Assembly: GCA_015493185.1 (NCBI GenBank)
Contig: WGDQ01000752.1
Location: forward strand, 1 to 6,287
DNA length: 6,287 bases
Direction: 5' to 3'
Source of the DNA: Planctomycetaceae bacterium
Lineage (GTDB): Bacteria > Planctomycetota > Planctomycetia > Pirellulales > JAEUIK01
Shown: in pieces, positions 5,365 through 6,287 of the stretch
Numbering within the stretch: position 1 is the first letter of the stretch
Layout: each line of letters opens with the position of its first letter
The notes under the pieces: generated by a model
The model's database searches: none
The model's input: only the letters and a program-made list of their open reading frames with translations
Told to the model about the DNA's origin: nothing
Made by a program: the position numbers and the translations under genes

Positions 5365-6111
5365 TCAGGCAACCAATCGCATGCGGGGCTGGCTGTGAGC
5401 TACCCCCATCACGAATTCCTCGACAATCCGCTGATCGAGCGCCGAGGCCGAATGCGATTCTGGGTGGAACTGCGTGCCGATGGCGAACCAATCGGGCTGT
5501 GTGCTCTCGATCGCCTCGATCACGCCATCCGGACAGCGAGCTGAAACCATGAACCCCGGTGCCACTTCGTCAATTGCCATGTGGTGGCAACTGTTGACGC
5601 GGATTTCGCCTTCTCCATACACCCGTTCCATCAACGTTCCGTCAACCACTTCCAATGCATGACGATGGTTGGCATCCAACGAATCGGCATGGGGCAGGGC
5701 CGTGGGCATATCTTCGGGAATGTGCAGCGACAGGTTTCCGCCCTGCGATACGTTGAGCAATTGCATGCCGGCCCCGATTCCATAAACGGGCATCCGGCGT
5801 TCGGCCACCGTGCGAATCAGCATGCGGTCGAAGTCTTCGCGTCGGCTATCCATCAGCCGCATAGCCGGGTGCAGCATGAAACCATCGCGTCGGCAATCCA
5901 AATCGGCTCCGCCAATCAGCATCACGCCATCGACCATGTCCAAATAACGCGAGATTGTTTCCTGATCGTCTACCGGCGGTAGCACCACCGGCACGCCTTC
6001 AGCGCGGACAATTGCGTCGTAGTAGCCCGCTTGAATGTAAGTGAACGCGGGAGAGTCCTTTCGCGCGGCACGGTAGTCGGCATTCAGACCGATCACGGGC
6101 TTCGATTGCAT
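5365..6111 (-). CDS. Class I glutamine amidotransferase-like protein (peptidase C26 / PuuD type) lacking the catalytic Cys
   Basis: The 248-residue product covers the whole gamma-glutamyl hydrolase-like fold. Recognisable blocks are KPVIGLNADYR at the N-terminus, DGVMLIGGADL (61-71), MDSRREDFDRMLI (87-99), GAGMQLLNVSQGGNL (113-127), RVNSCHHMAI (171-180), APGFMVSARCPDGVIEAIES (184-203) and GTQFHPES (212-219). Family members such as PuuD hydrolyse the gamma-glutamyl bond of gamma-glutamyl-GABA using Cys-His-Glu, with Cys in GxCxGMQ. Here that motif reads GIGAGMQ, with Gly113 in place of Cys, while His216 and Glu218 remain. Canonical hydrolysis is therefore not expected; a binding, regulatory or different catalytic role is possible. 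The codon is GGx in a clean frame, so this is not a frameshift artefact. The ATG at 6111 is supported by AGGAG nine bases upstream. No ammonia-accepting synthetase partner is visible, so the substrate is unknown. Confidence 0.9.
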   Translation of the reverse strand: MQSKPVIGLNADYRAARKDSPAFTYIQAGYYDAIVRAEGVPVVLPPVDDQETISRYLDMVDGVMLIGGADLDCRRDGFMLHPAMRLMDSRREDFDRMLIRTVAERRMPVYGIGAGMQLLNVSQGGNLSLHIPEDMPTALPHADSLDANHRHALEVVDGTLMERVYGEGEIRVNSCHHMAIDEVAPGFMVSARCPDGVIEAIESTQPDWFAIGTQFHPESHSASALDQRIVEEFVMGVAHSQPRMRLVA

Positions 6112-6120
6112 AACTTTCTT

Positions 6121-6125
6121 CTCCT
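6121..6125 (-). promoter_or_regulatory. Shine-Dalgarno site of the amidotransferase-like gene
   Basis: On the minus strand this reads AGGAG, nine bases before the ATG at 6111-6109, with a purine-rich spacer. It supports that ATG as the start. Confidence 0.8.
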
Positions 6126-6127
6126 AC

Positions 6128-6144
6128 GCGCACATCGTGTGCGC
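6128..6144. promoter_or_regulatory. 7-bp palindrome abutting the Shine-Dalgarno site
   Basis: GCGCACA (6128-6134) and TGTGCGC (6138-6144) are perfect complements around three bases. On the minus-strand transcript the hairpin would end two bases before AGGAG. It could be an operator for a dimeric regulator or an RNA hairpin that affects ribosome access. No regulator is visible in the window. Confidence 0.35.
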
Positions 6145-6287
6145 CAAGTACGGAAAAACCATAGGGCCCAACCCGAGAGCAGGAGGCTGACACGACCCAG
6201 CGATTTTGCGGGTCTTCCGGCAGCGAGCCAGAGAAGTGAATCGACGCACCGAGCCGACGTTCCGCGCGATTCGAAACATCATCGATA

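Larger units (their letters stand above)
6112..6287 (-). other. Upstream region of the amidotransferase-like gene
   Basis: This is the 5' flank of the minus-strand gene. It includes its Shine-Dalgarno site and a palindrome; I found no convincing -35/-10 pair. Two minus-strand frames stay open toward the right edge, but their residues suggest no protein, so I do not call a gene entering from outside the window. Confidence 0.5.

Noticed and set aside
4730..5398. Plus-strand open frame of 222 codons in the convergent spacer
   Set aside because: The product is Arg/Ser/His/Cys-rich with no recognisable motif and runs antisense into the end of the amidotransferase-like gene. Without conservation data I treat it as chance.
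5999..6193. Minus-strand open frame overlapping the amidotransferase-like start
   Set aside because: It overlaps the well-supported gene in another frame and has no recognisable protein character.

Overview
The window looks like a GC-rich bacterial chromosome segment, most likely from a planctomycete of the Pirellula type. That assignment is an inference from protein character (a plant-like DJ-1 protein, a cysteine-less C26-type amidotransferase, weak or absent Shine-Dalgarno sites on some genes, long intergenic spacers); there is no rRNA or marker gene to prove it. I see no insertion sequence, CRISPR array, tRNA or phage gene.

Layout, left to right. Bases 1-141 hold the last 46 codons of an unidentified plus-strand gene. 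A 349 bp spacer follows, into which this gene and glgB converge. Bases 491-2698 (minus) encode a complete 1,4-alpha-glucan branching enzyme, GlgB, with a GTG start fixed by a perfect Shine-Dalgarno site. Directly upstream of glgB on the same strand (2773-3456) is an RNase HI-fold protein in which two of the four catalytic carboxylates appear to be threonine; the two genes probably form one transcription unit. A roughly 600 bp spacer separates this pair from a divergent plus-strand gene (4057-4635) for a DJ-1/PfpI protein that closely resembles the plant DJ-1D / glyoxalase III subgroup. After a 729 bp convergent spacer with several hairpins and palindromes comes a minus-strand gene (5365-6111) for a class I glutamine amidotransferase-like protein (peptidase C26 / PuuD type) whose nucleophilic cysteine is replaced by glycine. 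A 7-bp palindrome lies just upstream of its Shine-Dalgarno site.

Functionally, GlgB belongs to glycogen synthesis and the DJ-1D-like protein probably to aldehyde detoxification or protein/nucleotide repair. The other two recognised proteins keep their folds but have lost residues needed for the canonical chemistry, so they are the most interesting items here. I found no convincing new multi-gene system; the genes read as ordinary chromosomal neighbours, with two candidate pseudoenzymes among them.
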